Below the pieces are notes generated by a model that was not told the origin of the DNA, searched no databases, and worked only from the letters and a program-made list of their open reading frames with translations. 64,000 bases of DNA, taken from positions 853,501 to 917,500 of the forward strand of contig NZ_NPDX01000001.1 in NCBI RefSeq assembly GCF_002811945.1. Direction: 5' to 3'. Made by a program: the position numbers and the translations under genes. Of this stretch, positions 24,679-32,832 are shown piece by piece. This DNA is from Leptospira harrisiae (lineage in GTDB: Bacteria; Spirochaetota; Leptospiria; Leptospirales; Leptospiraceae). The first letter of the stretch is position 1. Every line of letters begins with the position of its first letter.

Positions 24679-26946
24679 TTACAACTTATGGTATTTTTTC
24701 ATGATGTCATATGCGTAGAAATTCGAAACCACGATGCGACAGTAATCTCTCGACTCTTTGTAAGGAAGGTCTTCTAAAAAATGGTTAAAATCACCAGTAT
24801 ACACAGACTTCTTCCACTTCCGTAAATTCCCTGGTCCACCGTTATAGGCGATGGAAGCCCATTTTAATTCGTTCCCATTGGATTTCAAAAGGTAGGCGAG
24901 AAATTTTGTCCCAAGTCGGATCGAAGTCTCTGGTTCATAAAGGGAATAGGAAGAAATGCCCATCCGTGTCGCCAGTTCCTTTCCTGTCGCTGGCATAATT
25001 TGCATTAGGCCCCGTGCGTTGGACCTCGAAGTCGCTGTTTCTTTGAAAAAGGATTCCTGGCGCATCAGTGCATAGACCTTGTCTTCGGAAATATCGTTTT
25101 CCTGAGCATAACGAGAGACTATACTTTGGTGTGGCCTAGGAAAGATTCTGACCGAGAGGGAGGTGGGTAGAAGAATGGGGTCATCGGGGATAAAATGCCT
25201 TTTGAGCAGAGACCTTGTATGAAAAGCTGTGTAATATGTGTTATACGTTAAATCGCCGATCCCTACTAAAATTTCATCCTTTTCTTCTTCGGAAAGATTT
25301 TCTCGTTTTACGTGAAAGTTGACAAGACTAAGTCCCAAACTATCCTCACCAACTCGAAAGTATTCTTTTGCAAGGTTCAGAAGTTTATGGCCTTGGATTC
25401 TTGAACTCATTCCTCCCAGTTTGTTTCCTAATTCATACGAATCTTTTGGATAAACAAATCCTAAGTTTCTTCCTAGGAGAGCATAAGATTCTTCTGGAAT
25501 TCCTGCTGTATAAGATAAGTATTCAAATAGATATTCTTTGTTATAAGTTGGATTGTCTGGTTTGTTTCCTTCTTTGATGATAGGTAAAAATTCCTCTCGG
25601 ATCACTCGCGTATAATAAGATCCAGGGCAAAGGGCATAATATCTTTTTAGTTCTTTTTTTAACTTTTCTGTATCACCACTTTCTTTCAGAGATCGTAAAT
25701 ACCAATACACGAGCCGGCCTTTTACGGGTAAGTTGGGAATTTCAGCCAGAGCTTTTTCAAATTTTTGGACAGGTGCATAATTTGATTTTTCACCATTTCG
25801 ATCCACTAGGAATTCGATGAGACGATCTTGATAAAAAAGATTAAAAGGATATTTCCCTAAATATAAAATTAGATTTTCAAAATACATTTCACGATCACCT
25901 AATCTGTCGTAAGCGGCAGCAAGCACTCGGAAATAACCCGCATCTTTTCCTGGAAAAGTTTTCAAAAGTTCAATGGCATTTTGAAATTTGTTTTGTTGGT
26001 ATAAAACGTCAGCTAATGAAACGATCCACGCAGAATCCATATCTACAAAGGTTTTGTTTGCCCGTAAAACCCTAAAAAGTTCGTTTGTTTTTCCCGTTTT
26101 TGTTAAAGTTGAGGTGAGGTGTTTGAATCCTTCATAATAAGCAAGTCTTGTAGAAAAAAGTTCTGGTCTTGTTCGAAACAAGGCTTCTTTATCATTATTG
26201 TTAATTGCTGGTAATAAGAGTGTGAGTTCAGACGGAGCCAGTTGCAAAATACTTCCTGATCCTTTGTATTTCGACCAATCTGCAGCAATCATCTGCACAG
26301 TAGAATCAGAAAGACCATCTCTTTGTAGACAATTTAACCATTCTTCCACTGCTGATTTTTCATCACCTAGTACAAGTTTTGCTTTTCCGTATCTGTATTG
26401 TGTATCACCTGTGAGAAGGTATCTTCTATGAGAATCTTGAATGGAATTAATTTTATCTAAAATATCTTTCCATTGGTTGTTTGCTGCAAGCAGGCGCACT
26501 AATTCATCAAGGAGTCTGCGGCAAATCGGATCTTCTTCTAAATTCAATCGGTTCAGAAATTGGATTCTTTCGGCAGGTGTGAGGTAGTTCCTTTGGGTAA
26601 TCTCTGTGTACAACTTCCAATAACTGAGTTTAAATAAAGTGGTTTGAAAGGGCATAGTTTGTGTCAGAATTTTTTTCACTTCTTCCTCTGAGGATTCTGT
26701 GACAAAAACGCCGCGCACAAGAGAAATCAAATACCGAAATCGTTTCTCCTTGTCTCCGTTAGGTGCTTTTTCGTGAAATTCAATTAAACTATATACTTCG
26801 CTTTCACGGGAAGGGTTTGTATTTCGAAAGTGACTTTCGATTTGTCCCCACTGGTGGGATTTGATTAGATATTGAAGGTCAGTGTCCGCAAATAAGGATG
26901 TTGTGAAAAAGAGAAGAATTCTACTTGCTAACCAAAAATGCCTCAT
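24679..26946 (-). CDS. Soluble lytic murein transglycosylase (Slt70-like)
   Basis: This 755-residue periplasmic enzyme cleaves the MurNAc-GlcNAc bond of peptidoglycan. A signal peptide (MRHFWLASRILLFFTTSLFA) is followed by a long superhelical TPR-like region (about 25-600). The C-terminal SLT domain has the catalytic Glu631 in RQESFF, followed by SNARGLMQIMPAT and WASIAYNGGPGNLRKW. Length and layout match Slt70. It is divergent from the gene at 26995, with 48 bases between the starts. It probably serves cell-wall turnover. Confidence 0.92.
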   Translation of the reverse strand: MRHFWLASRILLFFTTSLFADTDLQYLIKSHQWGQIESHFRNTNPSRESEVYSLIEFHEKAPNGDKEKRFRYLISLVRGVFVTESSEEEVKKILTQTMPFQTTLFKLSYWKLYTEITQRNYLTPAERIQFLNRLNLEEDPICRRLLDELVRLLAANNQWKDILDKINSIQDSHRRYLLTGDTQYRYGKAKLVLGDEKSAVEEWLNCLQRDGLSDSTVQMIAADWSKYKGSGSILQLAPSELTLLLPAINNNDKEALFRTRPELFSTRLAYYEGFKHLTSTLTKTGKTNELFRVLRANKTFVDMDSAWIVSLADVLYQQNKFQNAIELLKTFPGKDAGYFRVLAAAYDRLGDREMYFENLILYLGKYPFNLFYQDRLIEFLVDRNGEKSNYAPVQKFEKALAEIPNLPVKGRLVYWYLRSLKESGDTEKLKKELKRYYALCPGSYYTRVIREEFLPIIKEGNKPDNPTYNKEYLFEYLSYTAGIPEESYALLGRNLGFVYPKDSYELGNKLGGMSSRIQGHKLLNLAKEYFRVGEDSLGLSLVNFHVKRENLSEEEKDEILVGIGDLTYNTYYTAFHTRSLLKRHFIPDDPILLPTSLSVRIFPRPHQSIVSRYAQENDISEDKVYALMRQESFFKETATSRSNARGLMQIMPATGKELATRMGISSYSLYEPETSIRLGTKFLAYLLKSNGNELKWASIAYNGGPGNLRKWKKSVYTGDFNHFLEDLPYKESRDYCRIVVSNFYAYDIMKKYHKL

Positions 26947-26994
26947 GCATACTTCCTATGATTACGAATTTAGAGAGGGAAGGTTCCTCTCCTC

Positions 26995-28194
26995 ATGAGC
27001 TTACAAACAGAATACAAATTGCAATGGCCGGAATATCGGATCGAATTCCACCCAGGGCCACATATTCCGAAAAAGGCCAGTCTGAATGAACTCTGGCCAG
27101 ACTTACGTGCCTTCTTTTCAGGCAATCAGTCTCGTTTTGCAAACTACCTTCATTATTTATCGACCGATTTTTCCGGGGGGTTCAGCCTTTGTTCCGTTTT
27201 GGGTGAAAATGAAGCAAGCTTTCGTTTCCGAGACCCACAATTGGTCTCTCCATCCCCCTTTCCAAAAGAAACTCTATTCCAAATCTGGGAACTATGCCAA
27301 AACAGGGATTTTGAGGAAATGGAAAGGGAAGATTGGGAACTACTTGGTTTTGGATTTTTATATTTGGGAGAAGTGCTCGAGTTTCGCAACTGGGTCTTAA
27401 AAACCAAAGATTTTTTTGGCCAAACCGACGACAATCGTAGGTTTTTATTTTTGCTTGGTTGGGAAACTTCTGAGGTAACATTTGAAAATTCCATATTGCA
27501 TATGTTAGTTGAATATGTAAAAGGGAATCGAGATGAATTAAATTTTAAATCTCTCACAGATGCAGTTGTATTGGATTCCTATTGGCAAATTTCTGGAGTT
27601 CTTTTTCATGCAATCGAAGTTGGATGGTTTTCAGGAGAGGAAACCTTTCGGTTTTGGAAATTTCTCATTGGATTTTATTCGGAGTGGGAAGAATGGGAAA
27701 AACAAAAATTCCGTTCTGTATCTTTGGGAAAAATTCCTGCATTTCCTGCTCTACGATATGCCAAACGATATTTTCCAGAAAATACTTTTGTTTTCTACCG
27801 AGAGGAATTGGAAACAAACTTACGTGGGGATTGGACTTATGGAGACGGATTTGGTTATGAACTCACTCACCAAATGGATCCCTTTGTGGAAACAGTAGTG
27901 CGTTTCCGTGCTGATAATCTAAAGTTTGAAGAAGAATTAAAAACAGAATTGGTGAAAAGGCCATATTCTTACTTTATTAATTTGCAATTGGCATTTATCA
28001 ATTTCGTAAAAAAAGAACACCAAAGTTTTTTGGAATATTATAAAAAAGCGGGACGACTCAAATATTTACCACTGGCTCTCAATTTGTATTGGAGAGTTTT
28101 AAAATTAAATGGTGAAGAGGTTCTTGCTAAATCCATTGAACGAACATTAGTTGCCACTGGTGAATCAACAAATATTCCAGAAGGTTGGGAATAA
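26995..28194 (+). CDS. Conserved hypothetical protein, 399 aa
   Basis: No domain was recognised. The protein starts at ATG 26995, has no signal peptide, and is rich in Phe, Trp, Glu and Leu. The pattern of repeated paired helices, especially from about 110 onward, and the closing segment YYKKAGRLKYLPLALNLYW suggest a TPR-like solenoid. It begins a plus-strand run with the coiled-coil protein and bactofilin. The next gene starts one base after its stop codon, so the two are co-translated. Confidence 0.72.
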   Translation: MSLQTEYKLQWPEYRIEFHPGPHIPKKASLNELWPDLRAFFSGNQSRFANYLHYLSTDFSGGFSLCSVLGENEASFRFRDPQLVSPSPFPKETLFQIWELCQNRDFEEMEREDWELLGFGFLYLGEVLEFRNWVLKTKDFFGQTDDNRRFLFLLGWETSEVTFENSILHMLVEYVKGNRDELNFKSLTDAVVLDSYWQISGVLFHAIEVGWFSGEETFRFWKFLIGFYSEWEEWEKQKFRSVSLGKIPAFPALRYAKRYFPENTFVFYREELETNLRGDWTYGDGFGYELTHQMDPFVETVVRFRADNLKFEEELKTELVKRPYSYFINLQLAFINFVKKEHQSFLEYYKKAGRLKYLPLALNLYWRVLKLNGEEVLAKSIERTLVATGESTNIPEGWE

Positions 28195-28195
28195 A

Positions 28196-28969
28196 ATGCC
28201 TCTTTCACAAGAACAGATTATGGAACTCTCCAAATTGCAGAAAATGCTAAGAAATTTGGAGAAAATTGAAAGAAACGCCAAAAATGATCTGCAAAAAGAA
28301 AGAGTTGCTTTTGACATTGAACGTTATAGACGCCGTATGCAAGAGGTATCACCAGAAGGAATTCCTGATAACTTAGAGCAAACTATGAGGAATGCAAAAA
28401 CGAGAGAGGAAAATCCAGAAAACCTTAAACATAAAGTAATCTCTCAGTATCCTGTGATGAAAATCTCTCCCAATTCAAACGATAGTGAAATCAACCAAAT
28501 TGGTACACTTGTGAATATTATGGATTTGGAATACATTCCCATCCTTGGAGATGGTCATATAAAATTCGATTATTCCCATGCTACAGAAAGAGATTCAGTT
28601 CTTAAGTATATGGAGAACTTACGTCGGAATATGAAGATCCTTGTTGAAACAGTGGAAGAATATGCCGCTGCCGACAAACAAGAGTTTCGTGAACAGCTGT
28701 CTCGGATGAAAAACAAACAATCCCGAATTTTTATTGCAGAGTCCTTTGAAACTTTGGGTAAATTTCGAGATTTCCTCACCGCAGTCAATAAGGACATAAA
28801 AGATGGGGTCAACGTAATTATGAACATGGAAGAACCTATCAAATTCAATCCACGGTTTGAAAAGGCCACTGTTTTGGAAGGTCGATCCATTATGGAAGGG
28901 CTTCGTGAATTTCAAGAATTTGCAGAAGAGGCATGTGATTTGATTCGACTCCCGTCTTTTCGAGGCTAA
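28196..28969 (+). CDS. Conserved coiled-coil protein upstream of bactofilin
   Basis: This 257-residue cytosolic protein starts at ATG 28196, immediately after the preceding stop. The longer frame from 28151 overlaps the upstream gene and was not used. Residues 1-60 are charged and helical (KLQKMLRNLEKIERNAKN), probably a coiled coil. The C-terminal half is also helical, with EEYAAADKQEFREQLSRM. No known family was recognised. Its place in front of a bactofilin gene suggests a cytoskeletal or envelope link, which is inference. Confidence 0.75.
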   Translation: MPLSQEQIMELSKLQKMLRNLEKIERNAKNDLQKERVAFDIERYRRRMQEVSPEGIPDNLEQTMRNAKTREENPENLKHKVISQYPVMKISPNSNDSEINQIGTLVNIMDLEYIPILGDGHIKFDYSHATERDSVLKYMENLRRNMKILVETVEEYAAADKQEFREQLSRMKNKQSRIFIAESFETLGKFRDFLTAVNKDIKDGVNVIMNMEEPIKFNPRFEKATVLEGRSIMEGLREFQEFAEEACDLIRLPSFRG

Positions 28970-29037
28970 AAAAACCTTTTCATTCCCGGGGGGAACAAGG
29001 ACACTGTGAAAAATCACATTCACGGACTCGTAACAGC

Positions 29038-29478
29038 ATGGCATTAGTCAAAAATCAGACCGAAGTTACCAATTCAACTATTGGTGAGAATTCTTACTTC
29101 AACGGTAAATTCTTCATCAATGGATCCTTAAAAATTGACGGTAAATTCGAGGGAAAATCCCTCCAAGCCGAACACCTCTACATTGGTGTTACCGGAAAGG
29201 TCAAAACCAACATCACTGCTGCCAGTGTCATCGTAGAGGGAATTGTTGTGGGAAACGTAACGGCTAGAAACCGTGTGATGCTCCTTCCTACTTCCAAAAT
29301 CCTTGGAGATATCAAAACGCCTGAGCTCATCATCCAAAATGGGGTGATCTTGGAAGGCCGTTGTATGATTTCCAACGACCTCAAACACAGTGCCAAAGAC
29401 CTAATTGAATTGGAATACTCAAAAGATTCCTTAAGTGTTGAGAAGATTTTTGGGAAACAACCAAACGCAAAAGAATAA
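29038..29478 (+). CDS. Bactofilin
   Basis: Bactofilins are small polymer-forming cytoskeletal proteins that scaffold cell-wall enzymes and shape. The 146 residues show the family pattern of short beta-helix turns: GENSYFNGKFFINGSLKIDG, GKFEGKSLQAEHLYIG, GKVKTNITAASVIVEG, GNVTARNRVMLLPTSKILGD. Short variable tails flank the core. The pdxA-like gene begins on the base right after the stop codon. An Slt-type transglycosylase is encoded on the other strand nearby, a plausible wall-remodelling partner. Confidence 0.9.
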   Translation: MALVKNQTEVTNSTIGENSYFNGKFFINGSLKIDGKFEGKSLQAEHLYIGVTGKVKTNITAASVIVEGIVVGNVTARNRVMLLPTSKILGDIKTPELIIQNGVILEGRCMISNDLKHSAKDLIELEYSKDSLSVEKIFGKQPNAKE

Positions 29479-30423
29479 TTGAAAACCATTCTGATTTCGG
29501 AAGGCGATCCAACCAGTATCAACTACGAACTTCTGGTTTCTGCCTTCCCTCAATTGTTAGCCTTGGGGAAACACCATCGCATTTACCTTGTGCGTGGGCC
29601 CCACAATCTATCCATCCCCTCTCTCCCGAGCCTCACAAAACCCAGCACGGAACCAGGATTCTATTCTCTTCCTTGGTCCGATTCCAAAAAACCTCGTTCT
29701 TTTGTTTTGGGAAAACCTTCTAAATTTTCTGGCCAAATGGCGTATGATTCACTGCTTGCAGCCATGGACTTACAAAAGGAACTTGGGGCCGATCTCATCA
29801 CCTTGCCACTTTCCAAGGAGTGGGTGCAGAAGGCCGGGATTAAAGGATTTCGTGGCCACACAGAAACTCTCGCCGAGTATTACAAACGACCTACATTTAT
29901 GATGATGAGTGGGGAAAAACTCAATGTCATTCCCTTAACCACCCACGTGCCTTTGAAAGATGTGGTGAAAGAATTAAAAAAATTTTCTTGGAAGGAACTG
30001 GCAACTGCGATGACAAGTTCCCCTTTTTTAAAGAATCCAAAAATTGCTTATTTGGGTCTAAACCCGCATGCAGGGGAAGGCGGAAAAATTGGAGATGAGG
30101 AATCTACTATTTTAGCCAGTGGGGCCAAAATTCTGAGAAAGGCAAAGTATTCGGTGGAAGGACCACTGTCCGCCGATTCTGCTTTTTTACCAGGGGCAAA
30201 AGCATACGAATTGTATTTGGCGGGGTACCATGACCAAGGACTCATTCCATTTAAATTGCTTGAAGGGAAAAAGGGAGTTAACATAACCTTAGGTCTGGAT
30301 TTTACTCGTGTGTCTCCAGACCACGGAACTGCCTTCGACATAGCTGGTAAGGGCATTAGTGATCCCACAGGACTCATTTCCTGTTTAGAACGACTCACGG
30401 AGAATACAAAAACAAAGTCATGA
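29479..30423 (+). CDS. pdxA: 4-hydroxythreonine-4-phosphate dehydrogenase (PdxA-like)
   Basis: This enzyme oxidises 4-hydroxythreonine 4-phosphate in pyridoxal phosphate synthesis. The 314 residues keep the metal-binding histidines in RGHTETLAEY, NPHAGEGGKIGDEE and YHDQGLIPFK, and the closing FTRVSPDHGTAFDIAGKG. The N-terminus (SEGDPTSINYELL) is a diverged form of the usual GDPAGIGPE motif. The start is TTG 29479, directly abutting bactofilin. The stop overlaps the next ATG by four bases. PdxA is likely, but the PdxA2-type broad family is a possible alternative. Confidence 0.85.
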   Translation: MKTILISEGDPTSINYELLVSAFPQLLALGKHHRIYLVRGPHNLSIPSLPSLTKPSTEPGFYSLPWSDSKKPRSFVLGKPSKFSGQMAYDSLLAAMDLQKELGADLITLPLSKEWVQKAGIKGFRGHTETLAEYYKRPTFMMMSGEKLNVIPLTTHVPLKDVVKELKKFSWKELATAMTSSPFLKNPKIAYLGLNPHAGEGGKIGDEESTILASGAKILRKAKYSVEGPLSADSAFLPGAKAYELYLAGYHDQGLIPFKLLEGKKGVNITLGLDFTRVSPDHGTAFDIAGKGISDPTGLISCLERLTENTKTKS

Positions 30424-30845
30424 CACTATTGGAAGTCCTTGCCTTTCCGGTTCTTTTTATTTGGTTTGTGGGACTCCTGCTCACTTTTTTCCGGAGAGAT
30501 TTGGAATCCCATTGGAAGTTTTTTTTCTTTCTCGTTTTTTGTTTTTATTTAGTTCAATTTTTTCCAGAATTTTGGGAAGGTGTGGCTCGTTGGAAGGAAA
30601 ATCCTAAGGAAGAGGTATTACTTTGGATTTCGGCTATGGGAAATTCCATCTATGTGTTTTTATTTTTTTTATGGCCTCTCGTTCTCATTCGAATTTATTA
30701 TTCAGCATCCAATCACTTAAGTAAAACCTTGATCCCAATACTTGCTTATGGGACGGTTCTGTATTGGGTTTTATTTTTTCTTTGGACCATGTATTCCAAA
30801 GAGTTTAATGTTTGGCTTCATCAAATTTTCACAATAAGTAAATAA
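30420..30845 (+). CDS. Small integral membrane protein, unknown
   Basis: This 141-residue protein has about four predicted membrane segments: near 5-24, 32-50, 66-90 and 104-124. It is rich in Phe, Trp and Leu, and has no recognised motif. Its ATG overlaps the stop codon of the pdxA-like gene (ATGA). It is followed after 12 bases by the sugar aminotransferase gene, so it is probably part of the same transcript. No function is proposed. Confidence 0.7.
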   Translation: MTLLEVLAFPVLFIWFVGLLLTFFRRDLESHWKFFFFLVFCFYLVQFFPEFWEGVARWKENPKEEVLLWISAMGNSIYVFLFFLWPLVLIRIYYSASNHLSKTLIPILAYGTVLYWVLFFLWTMYSKEFNVWLHQIFTISK

Positions 30846-30857
30846 AAAGGGCATACA

Positions 30858-31979
30858 ATGGCAGTTCCATTTATAGATATCAAAAGATTTGAACCCGGAT
30901 TCCTGGACGTCTGGAATGAAAAAGTAAAGTCCATGTCGCAAAACGCACAGTTTATCGGTGGAAACGAAGTGACCGATTTGGAAACAAACCTTGCTAGCTT
31001 TGCAGAAACAAAGTATGCGATTGGTTGCGCTAATGGAACTGATGCTTTGCAATTGGCACTTCGCGCAGTGGGAGTGGGCCGAGGAGATAAGGTTTTGTTA
31101 CCGGACTCAACATTCTGGGCAACCTTTGAGGCAGTTGTGAATGTAGGTGGGGATCCTTATACCATCGATACCAATCCAACAGACTTACAAATGGACTTCC
31201 AAGTATTTAAGGAAGCAGTGGAAAAAGTAAAACCGAAAGCCGCTCTTGTTGTTCATTTATACGGCTGGGGAACTGCAAAAATTGAAGAACTTCGAAAGTT
31301 CTGCAAAGAAAAAAACGTAGCTCTCATTGAAGACGGAGCACAGTGTTTTGGCGTAAAATACAACGGAAAATCTATATATAAAGATGCTCTTATCTCCACT
31401 ACTTCTTTTTATCCTGCAAAGGTGTTAGGTGCTGCTGGTGACGGAGGTGCCGTATTTACCAACGATGAAGAATTGTCGGTTGTGACACGTAGGCTTGTCA
31501 ACCACGGACGGACTTCTCATTACGAACATGGACTTGTGGGTTGGAACTCAAGACTTGATTCCTTGCAAGCGGCCTTTTTAAATTTATCTTTAAAACATCT
31601 GCAATCAAGAATTGATTCTCGTAAAAAATCACAAGCTGTATATTATAAAGAATTACCTGGACTTGGGATTGGTGTTATCCAGCCGCCACAAGGTTATGAG
31701 GAAAATGGTTACTGTAATGTAACTTTGGTGGACCCAGAAGTTCGTCCTAAAATAGAAGCTGTACTAAAAGACAAGGGAGTTGGATTTGGAAATATTTATC
31801 CAGGAGCCATGTCTGACCAACCAGGTGCAAAACCATACCTTATCGAACGATTTGGAAAAGATGGAAATGCTCGTAGGATTTCTAAATCCGTTCTTAACTT
31901 TCCACTATTTGCCTATATGACAGATTCAGAGCTTGAGGAAGTCTTTAGTGCGATAAAAGCGTATAACGCTAACAAATAA
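30858..31979 (+). CDS. DegT/DnrJ/EryC1-family sugar aminotransferase
   Basis: This is a PLP-dependent enzyme that puts an amino group on a nucleotide-linked keto sugar. The 373 residues show [21 protein letters not shown], the Asp-binding [10 protein letters not shown], and [17 protein letters not shown], with the Schiff-base Lys. The C-terminal region is normal for the family. Substrate is not visible from sequence. In leptospires a similar enzyme (GnnB) makes the diamino sugar of lipid A together with an oxidoreductase GnnA, but no GnnA is encoded here. The stop overlaps the next ATG by one base. Confidence 0.85.
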   Translation: MAVPFIDIKRFEPGFLDVWNEKVKSMSQNAQFIGGNEVTDLETNLASFAETKYAIGCANGTDALQLALRAVGVGRGDKVLLPDSTFWATFEAVVNVGGDPYTIDTNPTDLQMDFQVFKEAVEKVKPKAALVVHLYGWGTAKIEELRKFCKEKNVALIEDGAQCFGVKYNGKSIYKDALISTTSFYPAKVLGAAGDGGAVFTNDEELSVVTRRLVNHGRTSHYEHGLVGWNSRLDSLQAAFLNLSLKHLQSRIDSRKKSQAVYYKELPGLGIGVIQPPQGYEENGYCNVTLVDPEVRPKIEAVLKDKGVGFGNIYPGAMSDQPGAKPYLIERFGKDGNARRISKSVLNFPLFAYMTDSELEEVFSAIKAYNANK

Positions 31980-32749
31980 TGGAAAAGTTTAGAGTCGGAG
32001 TATTTTTATTCTTTTTACTCATTTTGGCGGTGCTTACTTTTAGTTTGTCTAAGAGTTGGCGCCTCTATGATGATGGATATGAAGTCACAGTAGAAACTCC
32101 CGAATCTAAAGAAAAAGATAATTCTCCTGAGCCCACGGATCGTTTGGATTTGGAAGACGGGAATGGGAAAATTTATTGGAAACAATTCTTTATTTACCCA
32201 CATGGGCTCGTAACCGAATCCGGTGGGTTTGGTCCAGATGGGATTTTGTCTCACGCTAGAAATTTATATTCCATCAACTTAAAAGATGGGAAAATCCAAA
32301 AACTATTTCCTCATGATGTTTACATCTGGGACTATTTTGTGGGAGACTTTGCCAAAAAAACGGTTTCAAACACCATTGATGATCCCAAGGAAGATGTTCT
32401 TTCATTGGAGAAAAAAATCATAATCCTTGCTGTTACTGATGACAGTAATTTGGATGGGGTTTTGAATTATAAAGACCATAAATCGGTTTATATTTTTGAT
32501 CCTGAGACTAGCGGTTTACAAACCGTTCTCCCCGAAGGGTTTCATTTTCGCAAACTTGTTTATAATTCGGCAAAGAACCACCTAACCTTAATTTTAGGAA
32601 AGAATCCGGAAAAACAAATCAATAAAAGAAGAAAACTACCGGAACCTGAAATCAAACTTCATGTTTTTGATTATGATGCCAGTATTTCGAAAGGTATTTT
32701 AAGTGCCTCGCTCGAAGCCTTGGCCACACCAACAAACCCCAATCTATAA
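31979..32749 (+). CDS. Conserved hypothetical membrane-anchored protein
   Basis: This 256-residue protein has a single N-terminal hydrophobic segment (about 6-25, VGVFLFFLLILAVLTFSL) and a periplasmic or exported remainder. The remainder is beta-rich, with DGKIQKLFPHDVYIW and KSVYIFDPETSGLQ, a beta-propeller-like look (YWTD/WD-type) but without a clear repeat. It overlaps the aminotransferase stop by one base. The gene ends four bases before the A-run of the convergent sucA terminator. No function was recognised. Confidence 0.7.
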   Translation: MEKFRVGVFLFFLLILAVLTFSLSKSWRLYDDGYEVTVETPESKEKDNSPEPTDRLDLEDGNGKIYWKQFFIYPHGLVTESGGFGPDGILSHARNLYSINLKDGKIQKLFPHDVYIWDYFVGDFAKKTVSNTIDDPKEDVLSLEKKIIILAVTDDSNLDGVLNYKDHKSVYIFDPETSGLQTVLPEGFHFRKLVYNSAKNHLTLILGKNPEKQINKRRKLPEPEIKLHVFDYDASISKGILSASLEALATPTNPNL

Positions 32750-32753
32750 AACG

Positions 32754-32780
32754 AAAAAGCCTTGAGATCTCTCCCAAGGC
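32754..32780 (-). terminator. Rho-independent terminator of sucB-lpd-sucA
   Basis: On the minus strand GCCTTG and CAAGGC form a six-pair GC-rich stem, and five T residues follow (bases 32758-32754). It lies 53 bases beyond the sucA stop codon, in the right place to end the operon. Confidence 0.8.
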
Positions 32781-32832
32781 CATTAGTGAAACAATCATCG
32801 ATTGTTGTTGGATCTTTGTCTTTTTTTAGTTT

